From assembly GCA_019055375.1 (NCBI GenBank), contig JAHQIW010003936.1, forward strand, positions 62,001 to 126,000: a stretch of DNA of 64,000 nucleotides, in the 5' to 3' direction. Under the pieces are notes generated by a model. The model was not told where the DNA came from. It saw nothing but the letters and a program-made list of their open reading frames with translations, and ran no database searches. This DNA comes from Parelaphostrongylus tenuis (Eukaryota > Nematoda > Chromadorea > Rhabditida > Metastrongylidae). The position numbers and the translations under genes were made by a program. Positions 1 through 11,539 of this stretch are shown here, piece after piece (within the stretch, counting starts at the first letter, position 1; every line of letters begins with the position of its first letter).

Positions 1-1190
1 TTCTCTGCAGCGTTTCGCAAGTTCGGACGTAAGGTTTCGGTTGCCTGCAGCTCGTGCGATTCCGCGTTGACGTATCAGCTCGACTGTCTGCAGAGACAAG
101 CGTCTCTTCGTGACCTCTGGACTCTCAGATTTCATAGCGATAACGTGAAGATATTCGACGAGCCGATCGTATCCTTCGTCGATGTTGTCGACAACGGTAT
201 CTTCCAAGAGCCGACTAATGATTTGAATACATCCCAGTTTATGGTAGTTCTGGGATTTCGTTGTTTGAATTTAGCGGCTTTCTCTCCTCTCTCTCGAAAA
301 ACGGAACGTTGCGCGAAGGTAGGCGATGGTCTGATCCTGTGTAGAACTTAGGAACAACAGCGACATCGGTCAGGCGAAACCTTCGATATACTAAGATGTG
401 ATCTATTTCGTTATGGTACTCTCCATTGGGAGACTCCCACGTCCATCGCTGAGAAAGAGGCTTTTGGAATTGCGAGTTACCATGGATGGTTTGGAGTCGT
501 CATGATAAACTCGGATAGCCTCTCACTCTGTTCATTCCATTCTAGTCTAGTGGGTCCCTATGTGACGTTCTTCAGACGTTCTTCTAGGTCAGTTTTTGCG
601 TTAAAATCTCTTACAATGACCTTGAAAATTGTATAATCTTCTCTGAAACATTTTTCGAGGTCGACATAGAACGCTTCCACTTCGTCTTCGTCATAGCTTG
701 ATGTTGGTGCGTAAGCAACGAAGATGGTCAAGCCGGCATAGACCACATCGTTTCAACCGTAATCGTCCATAACGGCTTGTTAGTTGTTCAAAACGAATCA
801 ATGCTCACGGTGAAATTCGATTTGACGAGGAGGCCAATGCCGCCGACACCTCTGCGATCGCATGTACCAAGGAACAGTTCTTCTCCTGTTCATGAACAGC
901 GTGAAGAGGATGACGCCTTCTCGTCACAGCCAGACCAATGACGTCGTACCGTATTCTTCTTGCTTGGATCAATAGATCTTCTAATCGGCTGAATGCTCAC
1001 AAGCAGTGTCCTGCTGAACGTAATACGTCGGCACCAAAGTGTTGAATGCCGGAGATTAACTTCAGCCGATGGTTTATCTACTGTTGACTTCTGTTGACCC
1101 TTCTTGAGGTGATGTCGATTCTGGCGACTGTAGAGTGGACTGTAAATATCTTCTCATCCTCAAGACGCATCTTCGAAAAATGAATGCCAG
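1..1190 (-). mobile_element. RTE-type LINE, endonuclease part, broken, cut by window edge
   Basis: The minus strand reads an apurinic-like endonuclease of an RTE non-LTR retrotransposon in several frames. From about 1000 down to 750 it resembles the N-terminal endonuclease strands; 746-558 is an open stretch with FVAYAPTSSYDEDEVEAFY followed by DFNAK, the usual Y-A-P-T-S and D-F-N-A motifs; 540-380 reads RWTWESPNGEYHNEIDHI, and 340-320 gives the terminal S-D-H box. The stretch 300-1 resembles the linker leading to the reverse transcriptase, which lies outside the window. Stops and frameshifts divide the copy, so it cannot encode a working protein. The same region of a second copy lies at about 44900-45700 in the same orientation. 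Confidence 0.85.
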
Positions 1191-1495
1191 CGATCAAACG
1201 AATCATTTGGAGAGCCTTTGGAAGCCGCCCTTCTTCACCTTTTGTTCATAAAGTGCACACAAAGAAATTTTTAGCTGCGCAATTTCACCTTATTTTTAAT
1301 AATGTTTCGGGCGATTCACTTGCTGATCCCAAGCTTCTCTGCCATTTTGCGCATCAAACACTCCGGATTTCGTTAAATCTGGTGACGGATCTTCTGGATG
1401 TTTTCCGAAGGCGATAAGGTAGTCGGAGATTTTTGAGGACGGTCTTGAACCCCTCCAGTCCTTTTGATGCGTTTCACGGCCCCTGAACACTTATT
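1160..1495 (-). pseudogene. Tc1/mariner transposase N-terminal relic
   Basis: Read on the minus strand from about 1470 down, one frame gives ENIQKIRHQI, stop, RNPECLMRKMAEKLGISK, stop, then IIKNKVKLRS and, after another stop, KFLCVHFMNK. This is the second helix-turn-helix and linker of a Tc1/mariner transposase (pattern RNP..S.RKMA.ELGIS..T). At least three in-frame stops show it is dead. It directly abuts the RTE fragment at 1-1190. The catalytic DDE part is not seen here; a related relic with C-terminal sequence is at 38155-38960. Confidence 0.7.
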
Positions 1496-1609
1496 GGGTT
1501 GAAGCTAGTTGTGATAACAATGTCGGCTATTTATTCCGATTTTCTGCAACTCAACTACTGCGATCATTCAGTTTTTACGATCCATAACTTATTATCCATT
1601 CAACACTGA

Positions 1610-1614
<5 letters not shown>

Positions 1615-1649
<35 letters not shown>

Positions 1650-1657
1650 TATATATG
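1615..1657. repeat. (TA)n microsatellite
   Basis: Uninterrupted or nearly uninterrupted TA dinucleotides, directly next to the 3' end of a SINE-B copy. Similar TA tracts lie at 1970-2045, 2214-2320, 4440-4530, 5998-6014, 40180-40200 and 50928-51000. Confidence 0.95.
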
Positions 1658-1659
1658 AA

Positions 1660-1967
1660 TAGGATAAAGGATAATAGCTCTCGGCGTTGATCAATCCCTG
1701 AGGGATGCGCCATGCATTCGACTTCAATTTTTAACTTCGTTTGAGGTGATTGAATGCACATCTGGCCTTTACAATGACTCGCGGTGGCCTCCCGCTGAAC
1801 CGAGTCAGTGCTGCTTATTCCTCCCAGACATGTCTGAGACCTGTCTGGTACCCAATTTACCGACCCCGGAGGGATGGATGGCTTGGTGAGCCATGAGCGC
1901 GAGATCGAACCAGTGACCTCGTGTGCGACGCAGGGCACCTTCTAACCACTGCGCCACATGCGCTCTA
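1660..1967 (-). mobile_element. SINE-B, tRNA-derived, full-length copy
   Basis: On the minus strand it starts at about 1967 with GAGCGCATGTGGCGCAGTGG, which contains a perfect pol III A box (TGGCGCAGTGG). A B-box-like GGTTCGATCTC lies about 45 bases further on. A unique body of about 230 bases follows (conserved words: CCATCCATCCCTCCGGGGTC, CACTGACTCGG, AATGCATGGCGCATCCCTCA) and ends in a TTTATCC-type tail. The copy lies between TA microsatellites, so target duplications cannot be scored. The family is defined by the clean insertion at 61331-61634. Confidence 0.85.
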
Positions 1968-1972
1968 TATAC

Positions 1973-2013
<41 letters not shown>

Positions 2014-2049
2014 CTATAATATCTATATATATATAATATATATATAAGA

Positions 2050-2288
2050 AAATGAAAATAGACAAATAGCTAAGGCACATTTCAAACAAGGAATTGGAAC
2101 AAAGGTCGATAAACAACTATCAGGACTTGTATTAAAGAACATCATTTAAATTCCAGATTTAGCAAGATACAAAATTGCCAAAACTTTTCTCGCATCCTAA
2201 GTATACATATATACAAATATATATTTATTCATATGAACAATATGCATGAATATGTGTGTATTGATACATATATATATATGTATACAGA

Positions 2289-2323
<35 letters not shown>

Positions 2324-2590
2324 GATTATCCATTCAGCACTGACCGACCCTCTGGCATCTCGCCAGAAAAGTCAGTAAGCAATACATTGTACTATGCCTC
2401 GTAGAATTCCTTTGTTACCAATTTTACAATTTTCCCTTTTCTCGTTTTAATTGTCGTTTCTTCTCCAATTTTCTGAGATTTACGTTATAAGTAGCACGTC
2501 ACAAGACACTAAAGTGTTGTAAAGATCTAAGAATGGTGAAATCTAGCTCGAATTCCCACCATTACTGAATCGTAAGAAACCTATTTCTCG
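2050..2590. other. AT-rich stretch, no gene seen
   Basis: Contains TA/TG dinucleotide tracts (2205-2320) and, at 2325-2352, a copy of a phrase also found at 1590-1615 (ATCCATTCAACACTGACCTA type). The two AT tracts may therefore be a local duplication split by the SINE-B insertion. No coding signal was found. Confidence 0.5.
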
Positions 2591-2755
2591 GAGCAACGAA
2601 AGAGATTTCAACGAAGCATAGGAGGTGTTGTGAACAGTTTATTTTAAGTCATATATTTAACTGAATCATCACTACATTGAAAAATGCTACATTAACGACA
2701 CAATTGCAATCAGGAACAACCACAAAATGGGAGCTCCACCAACTGTTTTGAGGAA

Positions 2756-2990
2756 CATAAATCTTATCTTGGGTTTTTCTCCGATGTTTCGGAGCTGGAT
2801 GTAGAACAGGCGAATGAGAGCAGTGGTGTGGCTGAGTGGAACAATGGTATATGAAAAATTCTAAGAGTGGCTCATGAGCCATTTGCGCTCTTCCGACAGT
2901 ATAGGTACGACAGAAAGTAACCTAGAGGAACGTTCAACATCGTGGAATGTTTAGTATAGGTTGGAGTACCACTTCGAGTCTATGCCCTAC
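2756..2990 (+). repeat. Interspersed repeat R1, copy 1
   Basis: About 225 bases match the reverse complement of 4928-5147 at what looks by eye like over 90% identity (shared word GAGTGGCTCATGAGCCATTT). A third, more diverged copy is at 16185-16640. The two nearby copies form an inverted pair around 3010-4690. No protein was recognised. Confidence 0.8.
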
Positions 2991-3009
2991 ATTTTCAATA
3001 TTTTTGATG

Positions 3010-3340
3010 AAAAGTTGAACGTAAATGGCATTATTGGATGGGAAAATATTGCGGTATAATAACGAGCTTGTCGTCTGCCTACATAGCAGTCAGTCATTGT
3101 CATTGGAAGCAATCACTGTAGCAATGGCGTTGGACCGCGTTACTATAGTTTTGGATGTGTTGACTGATTAATGCCGCTCAAGGCTGCCACTGTTGACGCG
3201 AGTAAATATTAGATTTATTTTAGAGAGTATCAAGACATCCTAAAAATATATCATAATAGCAATATCACAGCAAGAGCATGACAATAGTAACGACATATAA
3301 CTGTAACTCCAATAATATTGAGATATGACTAACTGTGTCG
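3010..3340. other. Unassigned stretch between R1 and GC-rich tract
   Basis: No repeat match, exon pair or protein similarity was recognised. Confidence 0.4.
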
Positions 3341-3956
3341 TGGTGCAGGGAAACGATGAGAGCTGAAACTGATGAGTAGGCGAGATGAACTGACAGTATG
3401 CGGGACTTGACTAGGCGGTGGACTTCGGGAGGCAGCTTTGCTTGTCCCGAGCAGACCTATACACCGAGGATGGGAGCCAGTAGCTGATCAAATATGTCGG
3501 AAAGCTCGGGGTCTGTATGCAAGGACTGGACCCATACCCGATGGCGGGTCAAGCAGAACCTCAAAGGACTTGGTCCACCGCCGTTGCACCAAGCTTCGCT
3601 CACAATGTATGAACATCGCACATCGACACGAACAATCGAAGGCAGGGTCAATGGACATTGTGGACCACAATCACTTAAAACACAACAAACGAGGGCAGAG
3701 TCAAAGATTTAGAGTAGGACAGAAGCGGAGAACCAAAGGCATAAAGGTGGCGGAGTGTGGCAAGGGAAGACACGACCGACCAGGACGCCAGCACGACTCG
3801 ATACTGACTGCCGCCCTCGCAGGAGCGGGCGGCGCGACCATTGGTCAAGTCCCGCAGCGATGTCCCTGTGCACGGTATTGTCCACGATCGGTCTTGACTG
3901 CTCAGAGAAGTAGCGACCGTTCCGTGGAACAGTTATCACTGGATCTGAAAAGTTAA
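3340..3956 (+). other. GC-rich tract with 172-codon open frame, unassigned
   Basis: This tract is clearly richer in G+C than its AT-rich surroundings. The plus strand is open from 3438 to 3956 (172 codons; basic, rich in R, S and H), but other frames on both strands are also open for 60-76 codons, as expected in GC-rich DNA. I recognise no domain. The low-complexity basic composition and overlapping frames argue against a normal protein. The tract lies inside the inverted R1 pair (2756-2990 and 4690-5147), so it may be the body of a mobile element, such as an LTR or non-autonomous transposon. Confidence 0.35.
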
Positions 3957-4690
3957 TTTAAGTAGTAGAAATTCGAACTGATATGATATTTAGATACTGT
4001 TTATTTATTATCATTTACTAATTATTTTATTATCTATTATCCAAATTTATGAAATATTCAAACTGACCAGTTCATAGTACGTTCCACCCGTCCTAGAAGG
4101 GACGAGCTGATTGGAGCGCGTATATGTGCGCACCAAATCAATACATACTTCCCGTGGAACCGGATAAAGCCAGAACCAAATGGATATTTTGAGTGCCCTT
4201 TTCTGTTGTTCAAGACTACGAAAGGGAAAAGAAGAGAAAAAATGTAGACTAGAAAAAAGGCAATTCGATTAGCTTAGAAGGCCTGTTCAATCGGGTGTTG
4301 ATATTGAAGATGCAACGTCAGCTCTACATGCGAATGGCGACATCCTTGTGAGAAAAGTTCACACAGAGAGAATATCGACGCCGGTCAGTCTGACTGATAA
4401 ATACCAACAATTTTGTCATGTGACTTTTTTATCATCAACTACATATATATGTATGAATACGTGTGTATATATGCATATGTATAGTATGCATATATATATA
4501 TATATATATATATATTACACATATACACATAGACATATACTAAGCCTCAAGAAAATCACTCGCGCTTTCCCGGTGCCAAATTTGCGAGACCTAATCTTTT
4601 TTTGTCTGCTACAGCCGGAGTGTGGAAAGAATCGCATACACTGTTATGAAATGTACCTCTTTGGAATAATTTCACACATATTCCCATAAT
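3957..4690. other. AT-rich unassigned stretch with TA tract
   Basis: Holds a TA microsatellite (4440-4530) and nothing recognisable as an exon or repeat copy. A 113-codon frame at 4348-4689 runs through the microsatellite and is not credible as a gene. Confidence 0.4.
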
Positions 4691-5147
4691 TCACATTTTG
4701 GTGATGTTGTAAGTTGAAACATGCCTTAATTTGACATTCAACAACTTGTAAAATCAACACCGAGCAGCAGCAGTTTACTACACACGTCAATAACCGTCAA
4801 CAATTTACTTCTCTTGCATAAAATTGGTGAGTCTTATAGTGAACAAATACTAAGTCTGACACAATCAACTGCTAGCACGGCCCAGAACAATCCATTTGTA
4901 CTTCATTATTGCCAGCAACAATACACTATGTGGTACTCCAACCTATACCATACATTCACGATGTTGAACGTTCCTCTAGGTTACTTTCTGTCGTACCTAA
5001 ACTGCCGGCAGAGCGCAAATGGCTCATGAGCCACTCTTAGAATTTTTCATATTCCATTGTTCCACTCAGTCACACCACTGCTCTCATTCGCCTGTTCTAC
5101 ATCCAGCTCCGAAACACAGGAGAAAAACCCACGACAAGATTTATGAG
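4690..5147 (-). repeat. Interspersed repeat R1, copy 2
   Basis: Reverse-complement partner of 2756-2990 over 4928-5147. The remaining half (4690-4928) matches the second half of the third copy at 16380-16640, including the phrase read on the minus strand as GATTTTACAAGTTGTTGAAT. The copy touches the PLE fragment at 5149, so the two may have moved together. Confidence 0.8.
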
Positions 5148-5148
5148 A

Positions 5149-5770
5149 TTAATAATTTTCAAAAAGATTGAAAAATAGATTTTTACATTGGAGATTATAA
5201 TCCTTCTCAGAGGATGGGCGATAGAAGGAGACATCCTGAAGATGTATCTCCGTTATTTCGACATCCAGCTGATTTGGAATTACCACAAATTCCCCACCTT
5301 TATCACTTACGGATAGACGGATAGTTTTTGATCTTACGAGCTCCCTGATTTGGAACAAACCTTGTTTTTGCTTGTGTATCAGATTGGAGCTTATTTTTCT
5401 ACGCCAGAAGTGGTTGAGTATTTGCAGAACTTCGTTTGAAAAAACGCAAAAAATAGGGTCGAGTTTGCTATTTGGTTTTCCTTCCTTTTCCTTTCTTGGA
5501 ACGGAATGGGTGGTAGTGTCCCTGTTTTTTTTTCGTTACCTAACCCTTCTAATTTAGCCTTGTAGCGTAGTTGATTTTGAAGTTCTTGTAGACTGCACAC
5601 GATCCTGAGCAGGGTTAATTTAGAAATGGGTTGACTAGGTGCAAAACTTGGACCCAATTCTAATAATGAACGCGCATCATCCGGAAGCTTTACGCCACCT
5701 AACACAGTGGCTCTTGATCTCTCTAAAGCGCCTTGATTTTCCGATTTATCAGTGTATAGAGGAGACACTA
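5149..5770 (-). pseudogene. Penelope-like element, N-terminal part of reverse transcriptase ORF
   Basis: Two minus-strand open pieces belong to one broken protein. The first (5768-5391) contains LPDDARSLLELGPSFAPSQ, the PLE N-terminal motif (L..LG..F.P). The second (5358-5149) contains SDKGGEFVVIP followed by Y-rich sequence, the PLE 'DKGG.VVV' motif just before the reverse transcriptase core. A stop and frame change at 5390-5360 separate them. The core RT motifs and the GIY-YIG module are missing; repeat R1 begins where the PLE stops. This is a truncated, non-functional copy. Confidence 0.8.
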
Positions 5771-5799
5771 TAGCTTTCCATGGTGGTAAATATGCTTAA

Positions 5800-6650
5800 C
5801 AGTTGGTATCCTTACTACGTGGATTAATGTAGAACCCCGTTATGAGTGGAGTTGAGAGCAGAAACATTTAGCCATAGTCGTTCGCTGTTTATCTGATTAT
5901 GACGCTTGAGAAGACGAGCACGCGCTCTTGGAGAGAGCGGCATGCGTGTTCGTGTTCCGCCTAATGCTAAACTTTTGCGCATCACTCTACATCATTGGAT
6001 ATATATATATATATGCATATACGTGCGGGTTTCCTCATTTTATTCGCTTCTGTATATCCATTCAAAGACCAAACGATACGTTTCGTGTCGTTCCGCGCGA
6101 CGTCAATTCTCACTAAGTGCTGTGATGGCGGCGTCTCTCCTCGTGAGAAAAGCAGCGTCTTTTGAGAAGACAAACGCAGACAGCGTGGCATTACTGTACA
6201 AACACACAGAGCTGTCTGCCAGCGTGTCTGAACAGCTTTGGGACAGCAGATGCGATTAGACGAACTCAGGTTCTAAGGAAACACCATCACCATAAACTGG
6301 TGAAATTTATTGTTAAACCTTGCTTCTAATTTCCTAGGTTTGAACGAGAAACTACATCGCTATTAAAAGAAACATATTCTTACCTGGTGTACAAAATTTG
6401 TTTTTTTTCAGTCGATGTTCTTGCAATCATTCGACAGGTTGAGGAATAGACTTTCATATTAAGCTTGACTCCCGATTCGACCTTCAAACTACATTTTGCC
6501 AATGGAAAAGTTAACATTTTGCTTTTAATTTGTTTCACTCATTCCTCCGCGGTCGGTGAAATGGTACTAGATGAACAATGTTCTAACTGAGATCCACCGA
6601 AGAACTTTGAAGGCAGTCCTCGAAGTGGTAATACATTGCAATCGGTAAAA
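5800..6650 (+). repeat. Long interspersed repeat D, copy 1
   Basis: Matches 50720-51640 in the same orientation with interruptions (shared phrases: AGCAGAAACAT.TAGCCATAGTC, GACCAAACG.TACGTTTCGTG, TGTCTGCC.GCGTGTCTGA, CCGCGGTCG.TGA). It contains a SINE-A head at 5890-6000. The open frames across it (117 codons at 5906-6259) are shared with the other copy (108 codons at 50924-51250) but differ by frameshifts, so they look non-coding. Confidence 0.8.
5890..6010 (+). mobile_element. SINE-A head, degenerate
   Basis: Carries the family phrases GAGCACGCGCTCT, a B-box relic GTGTTCGTGTTCCGCC and CGCATCACTCTACATCA, then breaks off at a TA tract. The corresponding copy in the second repeat D lies at 50840-50935. 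Confidence 0.6.
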
Positions 6651-7240
6651 TCATTCTCACTAAACAAGCCTTGCTTTGTAATTGTTTTTGCATAACTCTA
6701 TTTCTTTGAGTTACAGATTCAGATTTTCAAGGAACTGGTTGCGCATATCCGGAGCGTATTCTTATCTACATTTTTTCTCACTCTTAGTTTCCTCGTAGTC
6801 TCACTCAGCTACTGTAATGGTGACGTGGGGAAGGAGAAGTTAGGCGCAGACAGCATGACATCTCTGCTTGAAGCTCAGAGGTAATGTAAAAATTTTTCAC
6901 TCATAAACTCAACAACTGAAACCACTTCTTGAGATTTACAGCAGCTCTTAGATTACGCGACTTCTTTTGCTTCAGTAAACAAGAGCTTATTATTACAAAT
7001 TTATTTTGTACAAAGTAGTACAAAGAGATCGCATCGGTGGTTGTTTCGGCGGTCTTGCCTTCCTCAGAGCCTGAAAGAGTCTAATCTAATTGACCTACAT
7101 CAACTTATTCAAGCAGCTTCCATAACCTACGCAGAAAGGAAAGAAACAAAACAATCAAACATTCTTATACCGTGAAATAATCATCTAGATTTGACTCACC
7201 GTTTTTTTTTGTTATGGCATGCATTAAATATGTAGACCAG
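6650..7240. other. Unassigned stretch containing a Penelope tail
   Basis: At 7035-7105 the minus strand carries GGCTCTGAGGAAGGC followed by GCCGAAACA, the phrase found downstream of the PLE GIY-YIG modules (compare 32617-32655). A Penelope terminal segment is therefore likely. The rest of the stretch has no recognised content; 6830-6880 weakly echoes part of repeat D. Confidence 0.5.
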
Positions 7241-8990
7241 CCGCATTGAGTCTTACATGGACGATTTCCGGTCGACCCATTTGTTGATGGCTTTTGGATC
7301 ATGTAACAGTATGCAGTGATGGACTTCGTCTACTGCAATCAAGTCGCAGATGTCTATCTTGAGTTCGCAGAGTGTCTGATTTTCATCATCTACATTCTCT
7401 CTAACTCAAAGCAAATCACTTTTTTCTTGTCCTTCCCTTTCTTCATAATCCTGTTCTTTTGGTTTGCTGATTTATCCATATGCTACAAAGAAAGGCAATG
7501 ACATCACGTAAATCCCCTACGAAGAACCAGTGCGAATTTTGATGAGTCAAAGTTGTCACGCACATAGATTGAGAGATCTCGGACTTTTGCACCAGCGATT
7601 GCTACATGCTGCTCCATTCTCCCTTCACATTCCTTCTTCTGTTTCACTTCGCAGCTGCAAACATTAGTCGTAATAAAATGTGGTTATTGACGGGAAAATT
7701 ATACTGAAAACTCGGAAAGCGCCAACTTTTGTTAGTGTATCTGTTTTGTCCGATATCGTCCAAATTATTTTTCATGCCCTCCTGGAGTTTTATGGACAAT
7801 GAATGCGCACGACTATTTGATACTATAGAAACGTTTCTGTGGTACTCCTATCATCAAAGCATGTTAATATTAAAAATCACCTCAGTTTTCCTCGTTAAAT
7901 CAAATTGGAAGGGTGATGTGTTGTTTGTCCTTAGCCTCTTTTACCGTTCTGAATTAGAGAAATTTGTTTGCTCTGATTATCAAGCTGTTAAAAGCATAAT
8001 GTAATGGCATCAAAAGTGTCTAAATGGTGTTATGAGTTTGCTCATGGTTGGATCGCTTTCACAAATTATATTCGAGTTTTAACTCAAAAGAAAGTGAAGC
8101 GAAAAAGGCCAAAGCAGAAAAAGAACCGAGATTTGGATCACACAGTGGGAAAAACAAGTGGGTGTCCTCAAAACAGACAAAAATGTATTGGATATTAACA
8201 ACCTTATGAGAATTAACGTAAAAGAGTACCTAATGAAGGGCGTTAAACTACTTTCGTGCTTGCGAGGCTTCGGTGACGTCTCTTTCAGTGGGCCGCTAGT
8301 TCTAGTGGCATCACTTCCTGAAATTGTTATTTAATCACATTAAGCTTGTATAACATTCAGAACGCATGTAGAGCTGTAGTAATATGTACCCATCAGTACT
8401 AGGTATTTGGTTCGATCCCCCAACGCGAAACACACTCTAAGCGTTCACAACCGGTAAAGAACTGGCTGCTATGTGTCTAAACTGACATGAACACAGCCGT
8501 AAAGAAGAAATGTTCGATATGAAAGATGAACTTTCTCACGCTGTCTGATTGCACTCATCGCACTGGTAGACCTTTGATGCGCCTTGCCATTGCTTGGTTA
8601 GAAGCACTGGAATAATGAAGCTAGAAGGCGTTTATTAAAACTACATTCTCTCTGCTTAAAAGTGTTCTAAGTGTGTCGTTCAGGTATGCGGCTTAATGTG
8701 TGTTTTCTGTATCAGAATATCGAAGCACTTCAAATTCTATGAACGACACAGGAGAAAATGAGAGAACTTATTTACCTCTATTTGTTGTCGAAAAAATAAC
8801 AATAGCTTTGGTGAAAAACACTTTGGGCCCAGTGCAGGAAGTTCTGTGGCAAAGGAAAGAGAGGAGTTTGCTTAGCTATGAGGAACCAAAAATTCACCTG
8901 TTTGTCGCCAAAACCCTACCTCCACAAATCCGATTATGTAAAAATCGAATAACTAGATATCCTTAATTATCGAGATAGAGCCATATTTGG
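7240..8990 (+). repeat. Repeat block X, copy 1 (inverted partner at 48565-50340)
   Basis: About 1.75 kb aligns, with indels, to the reverse complement of 48565-50340. Examples: 7265-7500 to 50040-50330, 7540-7680 to 49840-50000, 8004-8130 to 49400-49530, 8690-8990 to 48560-48800. A SINE-C copy (8350-8520) sits inside, as it does in the partner. Small open frames here (7316-7501, 7729-8004, 8700-8966) are not preserved in the partner, so no protein is called. A partial third copy is at 47960-48600. Confidence 0.8.
8350..8520 (+). mobile_element. SINE-C, tRNA-derived
   Basis: Head GCATGTAGAGCTGTAGTAAT is a decayed A-box region; GGTTCGATCCC is a good B box. A body follows with ACACACTCTAAGCGTTC, CTGGCTGCTATGTGTC and GCCGTAAAGAAGAAATG. 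Two other copies are at 48045-48200 and 48985-49130 (minus), both inside block X copies, so this SINE was probably duplicated with its host repeat rather than inserted three times. Confidence 0.65.
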
Positions 8991-9215
8991 AAGCGTATTA
9001 TTCTTGTAGTCGATGTTATTGTGATAGAAAAAGAAAATTAATCAGTGCTCAGCGCTTATCTGATCCCAACCACCTGAATAGAAAGTTTAGTACGGAAATA
9101 TCCAATCATGCCGTTGTATGCCTCACGCCTCGAGCTTGTATGACACTCCATCAAACCGACTTCTTACTTATCAAACAGTTAGCATCGTCACGAGCTAGGA
9201 TATTTCCTTCAGATT
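8980..9215 (+). repeat. Repeat S, copy 1
   Basis: About 235 bases are directly repeated at 13095-13345 (shared phrases: CGATGTTATTGTGATA, CCAATCATGCCGTTGTAT, CAAACCGACTTCTT, AGCATCGTCAC). The second copy lies in intron 3 of the gene at 12003-13903. Confidence 0.85.
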
Positions 9216-9329
9216 ATAGCCATAACGAGCATGACAGGGGAAAACAGCTTTCCGCTTTCCCTGTGATTTGACCTTTCGCTAGGCGTAAACCAACATACTC
9301 CATTATAACACTCCGACAAGGAGACATTG

Positions 9330-9560
9330 TATAGGGACAGAGCTCTAAGAGGATAAATCTCTCGACGTTTATCAATCCCTTAGTGATGCACCATGCATTC
9401 GTCTTCAATTTTTAACTTCGTCTGAGGTGATTGAGTGTATATCTGGCCTTTGGAATGACTCTAGCAGCCTATCACTGCATCGAGTTAGTGTTCCTCATAC
9501 ACTCATACCTTTGGGAACAGTCTAATAACAGTATACCAAGCCCGGAGGGATGTATGGTTT
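9330..9560 (-). mobile_element. SINE-B, truncated
   Basis: Minus-strand body and tail of SINE-B (phrases corresponding to AATGCATGGTGCATC, AGATATACACTCAATCAC and CCATACATCCCTCCGGG). The tRNA-like head is missing. Confidence 0.75.
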
Positions 9561-9589
9561 GGTCTACTCGCTCATGTACTTTTGTGTAT

Positions 9590-10135
9590 ATAACAATGGT
9601 TATAGGTGAAAAAAAAACTCAAAGTGTAAAACGTAATCTTTTCTTCGCTTCTACAAGCTCGCTATGAAGACTTTCCTAGCAACAAAACGTCACTTTAGAA
9701 TTGTCGGGATTTTTCTTAATGAATGATGTTAAAACAATCTAATGAAAAACCATCCATAGATCCTAGCCGTACAAACAAGGCACTCCAAGTGTGAAACAAT
9801 ATTCCATTTTCGCTGCTACAGCTCATAAAAAGGAAGCTTTTCCAAAAGCTGAGCATGGTATTGAAATCACAGAAATTTAGGCTTTCAAACTGCTGCTGAA
9901 ATTCTAGTCAAAGATCTCTGTTTGGCGAAAGAAACATCCTTAAATGTTGCTGAAGCCGATAAGAGATCAACTAGCTCTTTAGTAAATCAAAAACTAAGCG
10001 ACCGACCTCTAACGAAGCATCGCTCGGCTCAGTCCTTTTGCGAGCAGACCGAGTTGTTTGGCATCCTTTACGGTAACATCTAAAAACAAATTATCAGTTA
10101 ATTTCATCTGCTTTACGATAACGGTCATGAAAAAA
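9590..10135. other. Unassigned, decayed repeat
   Basis: Two short related segments (around 9615-9680 and 9785-9850, both with AAGTGTRAAACRTAAT-like and CGCT.CTACA words) suggest decayed copies of the repeat N family. No coding signal. Confidence 0.4.
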
Positions 10136-10137
10136 GA

Positions 10138-10190
10138 GCTTATTTATTATTTATTATTTATTATTTATTATTTATTATTTATTATCTACA
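10138..10190 (+). repeat. Heptamer tandem repeat (TTATTTA)n
   Basis: About seven near-perfect copies of TTATTTA. Confidence 0.95.
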
Positions 10191-10194
10191 CGAC

Positions 10195-11535
10195 CCGTCA
10201 TCACAATTTTTTCTGTGCGGATCCCAATACTTATAGCATTTGATTCGTTGTTCGTCATCTCCTTGAATGACTTGGAGTACTGGTTGAGCATGTGCCCTTG
10301 TGATGACGAGGATAGCTTAGTTAGGGCGCTCCATAGGGGGTACTTGTTGACTGCCACAGAGTGTTGGAGCTGGAGGTGGACCTCGACTTCACGAGTGCCG
10401 CGACGCACAACACAGGCACTCGGCCACGGCGTTCCTCAAAAAGTTATGGAGAAAACATGAGATTCAGCTTACCTGTACGTCGAGTATTCGCGAATATCTC
10501 CCTTGTCCTTTCTTTTGCGAATAGATGGCTTCATCACATGATTACAACGATGGCAGTGCACCTCCTCGGGCGCTTCTGTTGCATTCCCGTTGGATTACAT
10601 CAGATGACTCGAGCCCGGAGCGTACTCAAAGAGAAAAATATCCTTTTTCATGAAGCTTAGTGAAGACTTGACAAAAGAGGCTGTGACTACGAGACTAATA
10701 GTTCAAGTCAAACAAGATTCAGGCATTGATTGGCCCTCAGATGAGACTAAAAGTTCTTCGAAAATTTGAAAAAGAGGATAATTTTAGTTTACTAAATTTA
10801 CTCAAGAACTAAATAATATCGAAAGAACTCGGAAGAGAATGGTCTCAAAAATGAGCGAGAATGGCCGTCCACTTGGGGTGACGGCATACCGGAATCTCGT
10901 ACGCGAGAGCGGTTGCCCTTTGGAGATCAAAACGGATCGATGACAACCGTCTGCCGCCCCGAGATTACGCTGGCAGCTACCGAATTTGGCGCTGGGAAGT
11001 CGTTGCTCCAGTGATCTGCGAGTACTACACGTCTATTTTCTTGGATCTATCAATGCTACGCTTTTTATCGATATTGATTTCAAGACCTCGTCATCCGCTC
11101 GCTTGTGCGGTGTCGTCCGTCAGTATATCACCATCCGATCAATGGATCCGTCACCGGGGTGTCGGACCGCCCAGTGGACGTCGCCGACAACCATCGATGG
11201 AAGTCCCTAACCACCTGCTCACTTCCCCTAAATCGGCGCTACATCTCACTACTATCTACTAGTCAATTCACCGTTATTGCTTGATCTTCTCAACCGACAG
11301 GTTCTATCTCGTTCGGGGCTGAACTCAAGACACTTAAGACGACGGATGACATGATTCCAAATCCACAATCCCTAATTGAATAGCAAAAATTGCACTCCAC
11401 ATGTGTAATGCGCCAACGCGATCGATCAGTCGATAGCCGCGTGTAGTCCAAGGCCATCAACTTAACCCGTCCATACCCAGCCCACACACTGGCCAAAAAC
11501 AATGCCCGCGTATATGAAACGCAACCTTATTTCCA
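10195..11535. other. GC-richer unassigned region, possible old LTR element or exons
   Basis: Base composition rises relative to the flanks from about 10300 to 11500. A 99-codon plus frame (10361-10660) and overlapping frames on both strands are open, but none gives a recognisable domain or a splice-site chain that I could verify. At 10986-11003 TTTGGCGCTGGGAAGTCG resembles a tRNA-primer binding site, but no LTR end (CA) precedes it. Left unassigned. Confidence 0.3.
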
Positions 11536-11539
11536 CTGC

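Noticed and set aside
3438..3956. 172-codon plus frame as a normal gene
   Set aside because: GC-rich tract with several overlapping open frames, basic low-complexity product, no splice context.
5906..6259. 117-codon frame in repeat D
   Set aside because: The second copy of the repeat (50924-51250) keeps only a frameshifted version, and a SINE head supplies its start.
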